The translations under genes were made by a program, and so were the position numbers. A stretch of DNA of 64,000 nt from Mucor racemosus (lineage: Eukaryota; Mucoromycota; Mucoromycetes; Mucorales; Mucoraceae): the NCBI GenBank assembly GCA_027405735.1, contig JAPEHQ010000005.1, forward strand, positions 248,001-312,000, in the 5' to 3' direction. Every line of letters begins with the position of its first letter. The stretch's first letter is position 1. The notes below the pieces were generated by a model. It made no database searches, was not told the DNA's origin, and saw only the letters and a program-made list of their open reading frames with translations. Of this stretch, positions 48,240-60,570 are shown in pieces.

Positions 48240-49676
48240 GATGATTGATAAACGAAAAGAGATGAGAAAGAAAAAGTTTTACCAAAATTTAAAATTATTG
48301 CAGTCGGAATATAGAAAAAGGATACTGATTGTAGTTTTTATACTAAAATACGAGAACATTTGTTAGTGCATTTTCTTTATAAAAGGAAAAAGTAGCTAGA
48401 AAATAGCAATATAGTTGATATCTGTACAAAGCCCTGAGCTAAGTGCTTTGCTTAACATAATGAATGCTACTATTTTACGGGTTTAAGTGGGCCAGATATG
48501 CATAAAACTCTTCATTTTCATTGCAAAATAAGCGAATTCAATGAGCTATATCTAGAGATAGAAGAGGTTTTGTACCCTCGTTTCTAAGCTAAAACATTAT
48601 CTTTTAATTACTTTAATGTATTTCTATCAATTTTACAAAAAATTTGAGGTATGATTTTTCAACAAAAAATTCATCGATTCACCCTTACCATTGGTCGAGG
48701 CAAATCACCAAAATGGAAAAAAGTTGGCGTTTCACAGCGAAAAATGAAGATAATTAAGCGTTCAAGCCCTCAAAATGTAGATATTTATTTGCCCCATCAT
48801 TTCAAGAACACAAGCATTCAATATCAATTATAAAATACAAGCGCTATTGTCAAAAAACCGATTTCCACATTTTTGCAGATACAGGAAAATTGTGACAGAA
48901 AAAAGTTTATATAATTAATATCATTCAAAAGAGCATCAAATTCTGCATAGAAAGCATATAATAAGCAGCATCTGTTTACTATCAAATATAAGAATGAATT
49001 TGCAATCAAAGATTTTTTATGAAAATTTCGTCAAATCTGAACCAAATGGAAACAATCTCATTTAAACCCCGATCTCACTTGAAAATGGGTATATATTAGC
49101 TTGTAATGCGCAATTAAAGTAGTGTTGACTTAAAACAAAAAATATGGCAATAAATTGCAAACATTGATTCATGTATCCATGAAATTTGTAGAAATAAAAC
49201 GTGCTTTTTGATGCTAGAAATAATCCTTAAAGTTGAGGCAGCGCAAAAAGCAGTGCATTCAATGAACAATAAAGCTATCAAAAAGAAGCAACATCTACTT
49301 CTATCATGAATGTATTATTTACTAATGCAAGAGAGATTGCTTGGATAGACATACAAAAGAGTTCACCAATCGAATTTCGTAATATCAAGCGACTAATGCT
49401 TGCATACAGATTGACCCAATTTTAGGGTACATATCCTAGTTTTGATCCAAATTACGATTCTACTCTCTCCATGCCATCAATACATGTCAAATACTCTCTA
49501 ATTGTTAAAATGTTTTATTTGACAGTCTTTTTTTTTTAGTTTGACATGACAATCAAAAAATTCAAGGGCGGTTTATTTCAAAGTGGCTTAAACCGCCGGG
49601 GGAAGGAAGGATAAAAGAGAAATCTGATGGACGTTTTCTGATTGAATCTTCCTCTTTAAATTTAATATCATTAAAA
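48240..49676. promoter_or_regulatory. Divergent region WD40 gene / eS17
   Basis: A 1.4-kb gene-free stretch. Its right end holds the eS17 promoter: a GGCGGTTTA..TAAACCGCC inverted repeat at 49567-49597, 110-80 bp before the start codon. The remainder (48500-49500) is AT-rich with no gene, TIR or LTR end that I can support. Confidence 0.5.
49567..49597. promoter_or_regulatory. 9-bp inverted repeat upstream of eS17
   Basis: Perfect arms GGCGGTTTA and TAAACCGCC with a 13-bp loop are the only GC-rich signal in this AT-rich promoter. The position, about 80-110 bp upstream of the ribosomal protein ATG, suggests a binding site for a dimeric factor. No known motif name can be assigned. Confidence 0.5.
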
Positions 49677-50592
49677 ATGGTAAGGATATAATAAAACACA
49701 CATCCATCCATCCATCCATCCATGAGATAACTTACATATGTTAATAATAGGGTCGCGTTAGAACTAAGACTGTCAAGAAGGCTTCTCGTGTTGTCATTGA
49801 AAAGTACTACCCTCGTCTTACTCTTGACTTCCAAGTCAACAAGAAGATCCTTGATGAAGTTTCCATCATCCAATCCAAGCGTCTTCGTAACAAGATTGCT
49901 GGTTTCACCACTCACTTGATGAAGCGTATTTCTCGTGGTCCCGTTCGTGGTATTTCTTTCAAGTTGCAAGAAGAAGAACGTGAACGTCGTGATAACTACG
50001 TTCCCGAATTCTCTGCTTTGGATACCTCCAACATCGAGGTTGATCCCGAGACTGAGGTAAGAATTTTTTTTTTTTTTTATACACCTTTTGGAAACAGAAA
50101 GTTGGTCGCTCGGATTTTTTTATCTGTTTCCCTTTTTTTTTGAATATTGTAAATGTTGGTTATGGGATCCTTTTTCTTTTTTTTTCATATCTTTGTTTTT
50201 ATGAATTTATTCTTTTTGTGATGCAATTTTTTTTTTTTTTTGTTTACAAAAAAAAAATGATAACAATGAAGAAATGATTCAAACTGTTGGGAAAATCATC
50301 ATTTCATTAAGGAAAAAAAAAAGGGAAACTTGTAAAAAAGTTCGTGTGTCGGTGGAGATCTTTCGATGGCCATTTCGTTTCAAAAAATTTAATTTTTTTG
50401 AGGTGTCAAGATCTTACACAACACATGAACCTAACGCTATTATTTTCTGTTTAATCATAGGCTTTGCTCAAGGCTATCAACTTTGAAAACCTCCCCGGTG
50501 TCAAGGTTACCGCTCCCGTTGCTGCTTTCACTCCTCGCAACAACAACCGCGGTCCTCGTGCTCCCCGTAAGGCTGCTGAGGCCCAGGCTTAA
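49677..50592 (+). CDS. RPS17: 40S ribosomal protein eS17
   Basis: Three exons: 49677-49679 (the ATG alone), 49751-50056 and 50461-50592, giving 146 residues. The sequence [20 protein letters not shown] and [20 protein letters not shown] is eS17. An exon made only of the start codon is common in fungal ribosomal protein genes. Intron 1 (71 bp) holds five CATC/ATCC repeats; intron 2 (404 bp) is unusually long with several T-runs. The C-terminal tail [18 protein letters not shown] is longer than in yeast. Codons such as CGT, CTC and AAG suggest high expression. Confidence 0.98.
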
Positions 50593-50772
50593 ATTCCTGT
50601 TATGTTTATTTAAATAAAATCATAATTAATAATAAACGTGTATATATAGTATATAGTTCCTTTTACGATGAATTTTTGTATTATTAGGAATGATCGGATC
50701 ATTTAAAATGTTGGTATATAAAGAGAAAGTATAACGCTTTTTGAGGCATGGAAAAAAAAACACACATCGTAC

Positions 50773-53027
50773 ATGTATTTCTTAATACTCTCAATTCTAG
50801 TATTGGCACTAGGTAAAATAAATTGTGCATTTAATGCAACATCAAATACAAATATTATTTATTACTGGTAAAAAAAGAAATTACATGTTCCTGAAGGTAT
50901 TATACATCTATATTGATCATATAAATTTAGGGGTCAAAATTCAGCTAGTGTAGCACCAAATGATTCAAATCATTCTTTATGGCAAAAAGTATTATTCCAA
51001 AAAGCGTGCTTTTATTTATTTTATCCAAACATATTTATATTTATAAACTTACCTAGCGTTTGTCTTATTACTGCGATGGTAATGATAAGGATATCATCGT
51101 TGTCTCTTTTCTACATCAATTCGGTATGTCCAAATATAGTATATCCTAACGGAAATAATCTTTAAAAAAGAAAAAAATTATTTAACATATATCGTTCATT
51201 TTATATAGGGCAAGGAAGATCAACTGCATTTGATTTAGCTAATAGTAGTCAAGATTGTAAGGGATTAATCCCTGGTAAGTTGTATTCTTCCGCAAAAGTA
51301 TATTAGTGAACAAATGTATATATTATTCATGTAGGTACACAATTATTGAATTGTCCATACATGGAAGAGGGTACATATTACTGTGTAGCATGACCTTGTA
51401 CAGAAAACTGATATCACTATTTTAGATATTAAATACTGTCAAAGTAAAGGTATTAAAATCTTGTTATCTATGGGAGGAGCAACACCAGCATATGGCGTCG
51501 CAACAGTGAAAGAAGGAGAGGATTTAGCGGATGAATTATGGGACACATTTGCCGGTGGATACAAGAGAAATTCAACTGTTTTTCGCCCATTTGGCAATGC
51601 TACAGTTGATGGATTTGATCTTGATATTGAGAATGGTGAGAAATTAGGGTATACCGCATTTGTTAATAAAATGCGACAAAATTATGGTCAGTGATTATGA
51701 ATTTATGGAAATCATGAGCTTACTCTATTAATGAATATAGAGCTCGACACTACAAAATCCTATTATATTGCTGCTGCCCCTCAATGTCCCTTTCCAGATT
51801 ATTTTGTAGGAGAAACATTAAATAATGCCTGGCTTGATTTTGTCATGTATGTCCCTATATGTTTTTTTTTTATGTATCATGTCACTTAAATATTTCACAC
51901 ATGATATACTGTAAATGTATTTATATAGGATCCAGTTTTATAATAATGTAAGTTTATATGTTTACTGCATACATACATTATGTAAATGCATAAAAAATTA
52001 CATACATTACATCAAGCAGAATGATAGAAAACTAATATATATATATATATCTAATAGTTTTGTAGTGTTATAAATGGGGATAATTTTAATTATAATATAT
52101 GGGATTCTTGGGCGTTGGCAAAATCAAAGAACAAAGATGTGCGTTTATTTGTTGGTATTCCAGGTAGTCCAAGTGCAGCTGGAAGGGGTTATGTACCTTA
52201 TACTCAATTAGTAAGTCGAATTCAACCTCTTAAATCTATGAATTCATTTGGCGGTATTATGGTTTGGGATGCTTCACAAGCTTATGGCAATACTGAAGAT
52301 GTATTACCTAATTATGCTCATGGCATAAATCGGTTAATCAAGTTGTAAGTTGATATATTTCCAAATATCTATAGATTGATAACATTTTGTTATATATACG
52401 CTATCTAGAACAAATGATACATCACCTATCGAACTTGCTCCTATCATTATGAACACAACAAATTCAATTTCAAGTAGCACGACATCAAAATCAACAGCAG
52501 CAGCAGAATCTACTAATACTACAACAGATACGCCAATAATATCAATTACCTCTACAAGTACTTTACAACCTTCATCTGCTGATTGTTTTGTTGAGAATGT
52601 AACTAATTCAACTGTTTGGACAAGCACTATTGAATCCAATTCAACAAATCTAGAAAGGTATTGTATATATATATATTTATAAACAAATACAAACTAATCA
52701 TTCCTAAATAGCCTTGCAACAAGTGAAACAATCATACCAATCACATCGTGTAATAAAGACACTGTTATTGATATTACATCTACTGTTTCTTTACCAGAAA
52801 CATCTATTTCAACATCCAATGTCGTCAGTTATACCATGTTTCCTACACTTCCTCTACCAATCACTGGTGAAGCATGTGAAAGAGATGGCGTTTTCATGTG
52901 TAGTGGAGAATTTTCATTTGCTCAATGTGCATCTGGTCAATGGATTTTAAGGAACTGTACCACGGGTACAATATGTAGAGAAAGTTATGATACAAATCCA
53001 CCTTCCATATATTGTGGATTTCCGTAA
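50773..53027 (+). CDS. Class III (GH18) chitinase with C-terminal chitin-binding module
   Basis: Eleven exons (50773-50867, 50931-50988, 51057-51123, 51209-51274, 51335-51370, 51426-51686, 51741-51846, 51929-51947, 52058-52344, 52409-52657, 52712-53027), all GT..AG and in frame, give 519 residues; exon 8 is only 19 bp. Signal peptide MYFLILSILVLALGKINCA. The hevamine-type fold shows NIIYYWGQN, KILLSMGGATPAYG and the catalytic DGFDLDIE (final Glu is the acid), then QFYNNFCSV and GGIMVWDAS. After ~320 comes a Ser/Thr linker, then a Cys-rich end (GEACERDGVFMCSGEFSFAQ, then CASGQW..C..GTIC) like CBM19. It probably acts on wall chitin outside the cell or at the wall. Intact. Confidence 0.95.
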
Positions 53028-53272
53028 AATGAAAAAGGAGTTATATATGTATATCATTATACCGTTCATTCATTTATTACATGTGTATTTAGGAGTGATA
53101 TATATATATACATAAATAAATATACATATATATATTTTATTCATATAATTTATTAAAAGAAAAAAGAATGATTTTCATGGTATTGTTATAGTAACTTAAG
53201 ATTGGAATGGGTGCAATTAGATATGTAAAGAAGGGAATAAACTTTGTACAATGAAATAAATATATAAAATAC

Positions 53273-54415
53273 TTATAAGAAGAAATCATATGTTGTTGTG
53301 TTGTTGCTGGTAGTATAATTGAAACCATTGCTATTATTACTTTGGATAAAGGAATCAATGTCATTTCCTCCTGTTCCCAAAAATATATTATCAACTAGTA
53401 ATAAATCATTTTGTTGATGAGAATGCTTTGAAGTAATTGCATTTGCGCTGTAGAAATATTCATCTTCTTCATGCAAATCAGATAATGATGATGTTGATGA
53501 AGAAGAAGCTACAGAATCAGTATCTTGTTTGTGCTTTGTATTTGCTTGACGACGTTTTCGATGACTAGTGGGTTGCTTTTGAATAGTAGTATCATCATTA
53601 TCATCTTCATCTGCTTTAGTAGTAGAGCCATCTTTCTGTGACCCAGATCGATTACGCTTTTTGATAATATCTGTCTTGAGACTAAGTGGTCTAACCGTAC
53701 CGTGTAATTTTAAGAATAACCCACAAGCATTACAAAGGGGTTGACCTTGAGGATTTCTTCGCCACAAAGGTGTATTGCCAGTACGACAATTTGTACAGCG
53801 AGTAGAGCCATTACCTTTGGAAGAAGAAGAAGAAGAAGAAGAAGGCGGTTGCATGCTACGAATATGGCTTCTTTTTCTCTCGTTATCAACAAGATTTTTT
53901 CTTTTTCTACCACGCTTCTTTTCATGATGTTGTCCCCATTCAGGGTTTTCATCACTGAGATAAGATGGCATTGCATTTGATGTATACAAAATTGGGCTTA
54001 TAGAACCCTCTCCTTCATAATAACTGCAATTTGATACAGATAATGGTGGGGGAGATAAAGCGGCAATGGTAGCATGATGATTGTTTGTTGTTGTTGTTGT
54101 TGTTGTTGATGATGATGCAGCACCAGTAGTAGTAAATAGTAGATTATCATTATTTGTATGAATTGGTGTACTAAATAGATTTAACGTAGAATAATCAAAC
54201 ATATCATCATATGAATAGTTATTGATTGGTAATGTTGTTAATAAAGGAGGCTGTTGTAACATGTTGATATCATTATTTTGATTATAATTCTTGATTTGAT
54301 TATGATTGACAGGTAAATTAGTACTAAAATTAAGATTCAAATCATCGTAATTTATTGATTGAGGTTCATCACATAAAAATAATACTGAAGAATAAGCTTG
54401 ATTATTTTGTTGCAT
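53273..54415 (-). CDS. GATA-type zinc finger transcription factor
   Basis: An intronless 380-residue protein. One zinc finger at residues 207-231: CTNC, 17 residues ([17 protein letters not shown]), CNAC, then [20 protein letters not shown] and a basic KKRNR. This loop length and flank are those of the AreA/NIT2/Gat1/Gaf1 nitrogen-response GATA group, which bind HGATAR. The N-terminal half is Asn/Ser/Thr-rich with a CTT/GAA-type Ser run and a Thr run, probable activation segments; a second basic patch (KKRGRKRK) lies before the finger. No second finger. Which nitrogen pathway it controls cannot be read here. Confidence 0.92.
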   Translation of the reverse strand: MQQNNQAYSSVLFLCDEPQSINYDDLNLNFSTNLPVNHNQIKNYNQNNDINMLQQPPLLTTLPINNYSYDDMFDYSTLNLFSTPIHTNNDNLLFTTTGAASSSTTTTTTTNNHHATIAALSPPPLSVSNCSYYEGEGSISPILYTSNAMPSYLSDENPEWGQHHEKKRGRKRKNLVDNERKRSHIRSMQPPSSSSSSSSKGNGSTRCTNCRTGNTPLWRRNPQGQPLCNACGLFLKLHGTVRPLSLKTDIIKKRNRSGSQKDGSTTKADEDDNDDTTIQKQPTSHRKRRQANTKHKQDTDSVASSSSTSSLSDLHEEDEYFYSANAITSKHSHQQNDLLLVDNIFLGTGGNDIDSFIQSNNSNGFNYTTSNNTTTYDFFL

Positions 54416-56206
54416 ATTAAAAGATTGATATTTAAAGAGAAAAGAAGAAGAAGAAAAAGGAAAAAGAAGACAAGATATACAAGATTACATTTCACATATT
54501 TATACTATTTTTTAAAAAAATGGTGAAATGGCTGCATCTAATGACGAGTGATATTCTCTCGTTGAATTATAGTTTCTGTACAACGTGTTCTTTGGGGGGG
54601 AGCAGAGATACTCTCTTTGTATACAAGACCCTTTTTAGCAAATTGATCGATTAAAAAACTAACATACAAAACAGAACGTTAATCCTCCTATTTTTTGTTC
54701 CTAAAAACCAAAGCACATATATATATATCACTTATGTAAAATGTATGCAATACAATATGTATCGATGGGTAGGAAAACTCCGGTTTGGCATGCAAAAAGA
54801 CTTGAGGATTTTATTTATATAGAAAACTACTTTAAAAAGGGCCAGACTGTGGGAAATGATAACGGAGGTGAACGGACAGATCAACAAAGCATTATTCAGG
54901 AGGAGGAAGGGGAAGAAATGGGGGGAAAGTGCCTTGTAGTGGGCGTAAATTTTAAATAACCCAGTTAAACTTTATGGAAACAAAGTTTTCATATGATAGT
55001 TTATTATGCGTTAATATTTTCGCTATTTTCTACCATTAGAAATTGAATTTTATACTACATGTAATTTCGATAAAAGAAGTTTATGCTCGACTTTCTATTG
55101 GAAAAAGCCATTTGGGAAATGAAATGGTTATTTTATCACGAGTATAAGAATTTAATTCATCATTCAGTTCAATTCTAGAACACATTAGTATGTTATTTTA
55201 TAAAAATAAATATATAAATAATATTGTCTATCATTCTCATCACCACAAGTCAGCAGGTTGTTTCAATCAAGCCATGCTTTGAACAGTAACGTATCCATTA
55301 AAGGATTTATGATGATCCCATAATACAAGTAAATAGTTACACATGGTGAATTATTATCTATCAGTTATTGGTTGGCTGCTGACTGGTGCCATAATGTTGG
55401 GATGTTGCTGAATAAATCGATATTGAAACCCTATCTGGTTTTGATAGGAAGAAATGGGTTTCCATTTTATAGTTATGTAACTTGACATTTGCTTGATACA
55501 TAAAATGCAATGTCTATCAATAATAATAGCATATATATATATATATAAGCTTATTTCATTTCCAAGCTTTGGAATAATTTCTTGTTGGATTAAAAAAAAA
55601 AAAAAAAAGATATAAAGCTCAAAAAAAAGCCCATTATATATCGATATGGGGGCATTGATACGACAATTGCATATATTCAGCCAGCTCTCACAATCTTAAC
55701 TGAACACAAATTGATATATAGGGTTTGATTAATTGACCAAAAGTTCCATATCTGTGTCAAATATAAAGGGCCTCTATCACTACAGTTGCCTTAGCGACAT
55801 TAAACTTTGGCGAATTATTTCATCATGTATGAGCAGATTAACTTTGATTGCATGTTTGTAGTTATGTCAAAGTGTATGTAGTAATTTAAAATTAACCAAA
55901 AAAGTTATGAATCCGTATACAATGCTTACGGTTCCAATTGGCGCATTTATAAAATTCAATTAGCGGTTTAATACAGTATTTCCACTTGAAATTCAGACAT
56001 TTCAGGAGAATATTTAGACGATTTCCAATTGAATTTTGGGCGATTGTAGTTATATGTTGAGACAGAGTAAAAATGAAGTATAGACAAAGCGAAAAACGAA
56101 TAAAATATTGTTTCTGGATGCTAGTTGTTCATTATGATGAATATTTAAATTGAGCTTATGTCCAAAATAATAAAACTGAAAAAGTACAATATCCCAAAGA
56201 GAAACT
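54416..56206. other. Gene-free region upstream of the GATA gene
   Basis: The first ~120 bp hold the AG-rich GATA promoter. The rest has microsatellites ((AT)n near 55530; A-run near 55590) but no gene; the frame 54741-54959 has no recognisable feature. From about 55900 the sequence leads into the pseudogene at 56207. Confidence 0.5.
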
Positions 56207-56975
56207 TTACTCATTAAAAGGTAATACTTCTTTCATTATCGCACAACAAGTCCAAGTGACCATAAAAGCAGGTAAAACTGCTGTGCCAAATTGAGAAACT
56301 TTATTGCCTATTTCAATCTTTTTGTGTCTCTTTATTCTTGCGATATATGCTATGGAATGGAACGGTCTAGTTTAATCAAAGTACAAACGAGTCCAGAATG
56401 TAAAAAGCCAACTGTACGAAGGGAAGTTGATCTCTTTTCATAGTTAACTTCTGTCAATAAGCAGTTCAACATGTCTTTCTGGGTGCGAGGCAATTTGTAG
56501 AAACCTTCGTTCATGAACTTCGTAGCAATAGTATCGTAATTTTTTGCGCCAGCTTCAGTTGCTCCGAGCTCGAAAGGAACATAATGTCCAACATCATACA
56601 CTCTAAAAACTAAATCACAGCGATGATCATAAGCTATTCTTGGTATAGCTTCAAGAGAGCTTATTGCTCTACCCTTGTTCTTCCTCTTCTTATTGAGCTT
56701 GATGGTTCTCCGATTACAGCTTCCAAGTTATCAATTCTGTTAAAGCAGGCTTCAATCATGTTCCATATGTGGCTTTGTATAATGCACAGCAATGTAGAAC
56801 TTAACATATCAAACTGTGTCGTAATCTTGGCCAATAAATGTATACAGGCTTGTGGACGCAACAGGGTTTCGTATGTTTCCGGCTAAATATTGAACCGAAT
56901 TATGTAAAATCTTCAAAGATGTACCTTCACTCTCTTGGCAATTGAAATCTCTCAGAAAATAGAAATATTAATACC
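56207..56975 (-). pseudogene. Fragment of an unknown protein family, frameshifted
   Basis: Reading minus strand, four frames join: about 56880-56975 (FLRDFNCQESEGTSLKILHN), 56661-56861 (PQACIHLLAKITTQFDMLSS), then AISSLEAIPRIAYDHRCDLVF and YDVGHYVPFELGATEAGAKN from about 56680 to 56350, then RIKRHKKIEIGNKVSQFGTA to a stop at 56207-56209. Three frameshifts break it. I do not recognise a named domain; the layout (GHYVPFELGA, then TKFMNEGFYKLPRTQKDMLN) gives a soluble, folded impression, possibly a lineage-expanded mucoralean protein. About 50 bp of it recurs almost unchanged in the LTR-like insertion at 63487-63834. Confidence 0.55.
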
Positions 56976-56982
56976 AGAATAT

Positions 56983-58490
56983 AAATGCACTGGCCAAACA
57001 TTGACCAAAATTGACCAAGATTGATCTAAAATTGGCCATAAAAAAGTAAATACCTAACTTGAGGTAGGAATGGGCTTCGATTCGAGTTTGAATCGAGTTT
57101 TAACGGAAACGGCCATTCGATTCGAGTTGGAAAACGGCCCGTTTTTTTGTAACCCAGATAAAAAACGGGGTGGGAACAAGTATTGGTTTGCCTTAAGGAG
57201 GCTGTTAATAGCAACCTTGTCAAGTTAATATGGGATTATGAATTGATAATAGCATATTTGACAGTTTCACAACTTGAAGTATTTTTTCAACCCTGTTTTC
57301 GAGTTTAGCTGACAAAAAAAAAAAAAGAAGAAACTCGAATACCCTCATTCGAGTTTGCATAAAAAACGGCCCGTTAAAGCAGTCAAACTCGGTTAACCGT
57401 AATACGATGCGTTGTTTGTGAAATCCTAACTTGAGGTATTACTTTTTTTGTATTTACAAAATAAATATAACTCTAAGCTACTCTGCATTTTTTGTTACAG
57501 CAAAAAATATTGATTTTTCGTCGAAATACTCAAAATAATAGTTCACATTACAGCTTACAACCTATGCTAACTGAGTTCCAAAGTCTATTTGTGAAATCAA
57601 TCAGAAAATGATTCAAAAAACAAAATTGTTTAATAGCTCATGAACTGAAAAATAAGTAGACCTGACATACTAAACATTTTTTGTGTGGCTTTAGATTCTG
57701 CATCCATCCAAATAAAATTCAGACAAACGGTTCACATTAAATTTTGCGTAAAATGTAATTGAAATTTTAAAGGTTTTTTGAAGATACGCATCATTTTTTA
57801 TAAGCATATTTTAGATATAAGTAACTAAAATAATGCACAGAAACATTATCTGTCGATTGAGCTATTACTGAACCTTCTAGTTGCATTTTTCGTAGAGAAA
57901 ACAAGATGTTTGTCCAATTTTATTTCAAATTCAGAATTTGGGATAAGGGTATATAAGGGGAAAATTGAAGCTAGAAACAAGAGTATCTTTTTGTACACAT
58001 TTTTTAGGATATCTCCACGAAAAATCAATATTTTTGAAAACTCTAAATTGGGCCTAAGAGAGCTCAACAAGCTTGATGACATGAATTTAAAAAAAGTGTT
58101 GCTCAATTTAACGAATATTTTGAAATCTACTGCAAAAATGCCGAAAAAATGAAAAAAATAAAAGTGTACAGAATTTTTTTATACTGAAATATGTTATAGA
58201 GCACTTTAAAACAAGTAATGTTTATTATTAAAAAGTGCTAGTATAACTTAATTTCTCGTAGAGATATGAAGGCTGAAAGTTTTTAGTTTTTAGCAGTAAA
58301 ATACGCGAAAAATCTGAAACAAAAGAACTGAAAAACTAATACCAACTGCAAAAAATACGATATTTTCGGATACTTATTTTTGCATTAAAGTTGAACGTAT
58401 CAGGTACATTGGCGTATGATTTTTTCTTGGTGTTATTTAGTGAAATAAAAAGCTGAGCAGGGATGAAAAGTGAGACTCAGTTTTGGCCTC
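56983..58490 (+). repeat. Repeat family C, copy C4, split by a short element
   Basis: It starts 'aaatgcactggccaaacatt', with 'ttgaccaaa' units, as in C2, and extends past the C2 end through 'gagcagggatgaaaagtgag', which C1 and C3 also hold. The 358-bp element at 57067-57424 is inserted 80 bp in. Frame 57910-58152 (RVYKGKIEARNKSI, then FRISPRKINIF) corresponds to C2 and C3. Confidence 0.65.
57067..57424 (+). mobile_element. 358-bp short element, copy 2, 14-bp TSD
   Basis: Inverse of 24369-24729. It is flanked by CCTAACTTGAGGTA (57053-57066, 57425-57438), 14 bp, and repeat C resumes exactly after it. Same internal palindromes as the other copy. Unequal target duplications argue against a DNA transposon. 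Confidence 0.8.
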
Positions 58491-60177
58491 AAAATGACAC
58501 CTTTTGAATCAAACTAGCAACATGAATAAAAACAATAGCTTCCCAAACCAATCATAGAATAATTGAGTAGATCTTTTTGAATAGATTTATGGGGGGAGGT
58601 TTTGTTTCTACAATATCTGATTATGATTTTTTGAGACTCAAAGTGAGGGACTTTTGTGAATGACCACAAAATGCGCAGCTTAAAGGACATTTAAGCGCAT
58701 AAGCCAATAATGATGAGTTATTTACGTTTAAGCTCAAATTGGAGGACCGACAATGGAGGTGTCAAATGAAAATAATTATAGATGTGCTAATGGAACCTTT
58801 CTGAACATCTAGATTATTTAATTTTTCTCTAATTTTATTTTTGGTCAATATTTTCTTGTTTGCAGTGACAAAACCATCATTTTCTATGTAAAATCACGTA
58901 ATATATTTTCAAAAAATTCAACTTTATCCTGTAAACTGGGGCTTTAAATGGAAAACTGTAATGCAATATTGGGGAGTGTAGTTCCAGGTATCAGAAATGT
59001 TCCCAAAAACGATTCTTTTAAAGTAATTCATGACATTTGCTGTGAAGTTACGCTACCAGCTCGATGATAAAGAAACCCCATTTAAAATTTATTAGGAAGC
59101 ATTATGACCTACTTCTTTTGTTTTACTTAATTAAGTACCGATTGTAATGGATTTAGTGCTGCAGTAAATTACGATGTTATTTACTAAAATAAAAAAAATA
59201 TAAAAATAAAAGCAGTAGAAATACAATTATAATCAGCTAAAGTTTTTATTACAAAAGATTTCTGAAGAGTTAAAATAATTGAAAGGTATGAGGGTATTTA
59301 TAGTGATTTGGAGAACTTGGATACCATCAGACTTGAATGGATGTATATTTAGTAATCTTCCAGTTTTGAGTACATTGTTATTGATTTGATATTTTAAGGG
59401 GTAAATTGTATAGAGCATTGACCATAAGGGATTGTATGTCAAGTGTGACAATATCGACCTTTTGGGAAATGGTTGTTTTGTTTATTTCTGTTATATCTAT
59501 TTTATGTAACCTTGATTTTTAAGGGGTAGTTTTTATATGCTTGAATCTTATTTATATTGATAGTGCAACTACGATATAGATGAGTAGTTGACTAAATTGA
59601 TATCTTTGTTTATTATCATTATTGATTTGGATAGAATCCTGTTTTGATATATATGTCATTTGTGTAATTGATTGCGCCGTGATCAAGGGTGCTATCATCT
59701 ACACGACATGTATGGTTCAAAAAGGGTATTTCATATTTTTAGCATGCGTTTGTTATTGTGTTCAATTGAAGCATTTGTTTATTATCGTTGTTCACATTTC
59801 AAGTGGCATCATATTTTATGAGCGACACTTGAAATTTAGGTTGTTTTATTTTATCAAGCGTTTTTAGTATGTAATTCCACTGCAAGTGCATTACAAATCT
59901 TCATCTAATTTTCAAGGAATCATGCCCCTGAATGTCGTTGTAAAAAAACCAGATTACGCATTATTCATCAAACTAAAGACAGACGCCAACTTTCCAATTC
60001 ACTAGTGCTAAATGCAGATGTCAATTGTATAATATCTACCAATGCGAAATAGTAATATGATATACTGTACGAATCAATCAGTTTAACAATTATAATTAAT
60101 GGTAACAATAATAATAGGATCAAGTTTTTGAAGTAATAACGAAAAACTATCAACAGTATACTAGTAAATTGTAATTT
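58491..60177. other. Intergenic, nothing recognised
   Basis: Gene-free AT-rich sequence between repeat C4 and R5. Frames at 59233-59451 and 59622-59867 have no recognisable domain or start context. No LTR or TIR end was found at the R5 edge. Confidence 0.45.
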
Positions 60178-60570
60178 AATACGCTATCGTTCAATATAAC
60201 TGAACATTATTAATGAATCAGAAAAAATGCAACTAGTAAAAAACTAATACCTAATGTACATCGAGGTCAAGGTAGTAGATAAAAGGTACATTCATTGTGT
60301 AGTGGAAATCGCAACATTTTGATGGATAGAAATTACAGGACCAAGGTGTTGCAGTTTGCTTCATCAGGATTTTTAAAAGGGTTTAAAAGCATACTTTATC
60401 AATCAAACTTACTTAGATGTTAAATACTGACCATATGCTATTAGTATCATCTTGTTCTTTATTTAATTGCTGTATTATTAAAAATCAAGCTTTTCACAGC
60501 TTATAACAATGACAATAATGGGATGTTTCTGATGTTATATTGACATTTATCATAAGGCGGGCTGAGGGCT

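Noticed and set aside
50057..50460. Possible snoRNA in the long eS17 intron
   Set aside because: A 'tgatga'-like C box can be imagined, but no CTGA D box or terminal stem is present at a fitting distance.
53710..53976. Frames overlapping the GATA gene on both strands
   Set aside because: They follow trinucleotide runs of the real gene in other frames.
54741..54959. 72-codon frame upstream of the GATA gene
   Set aside because: No domain, no neighbouring exon, ends in purine-rich low-complexity sequence.
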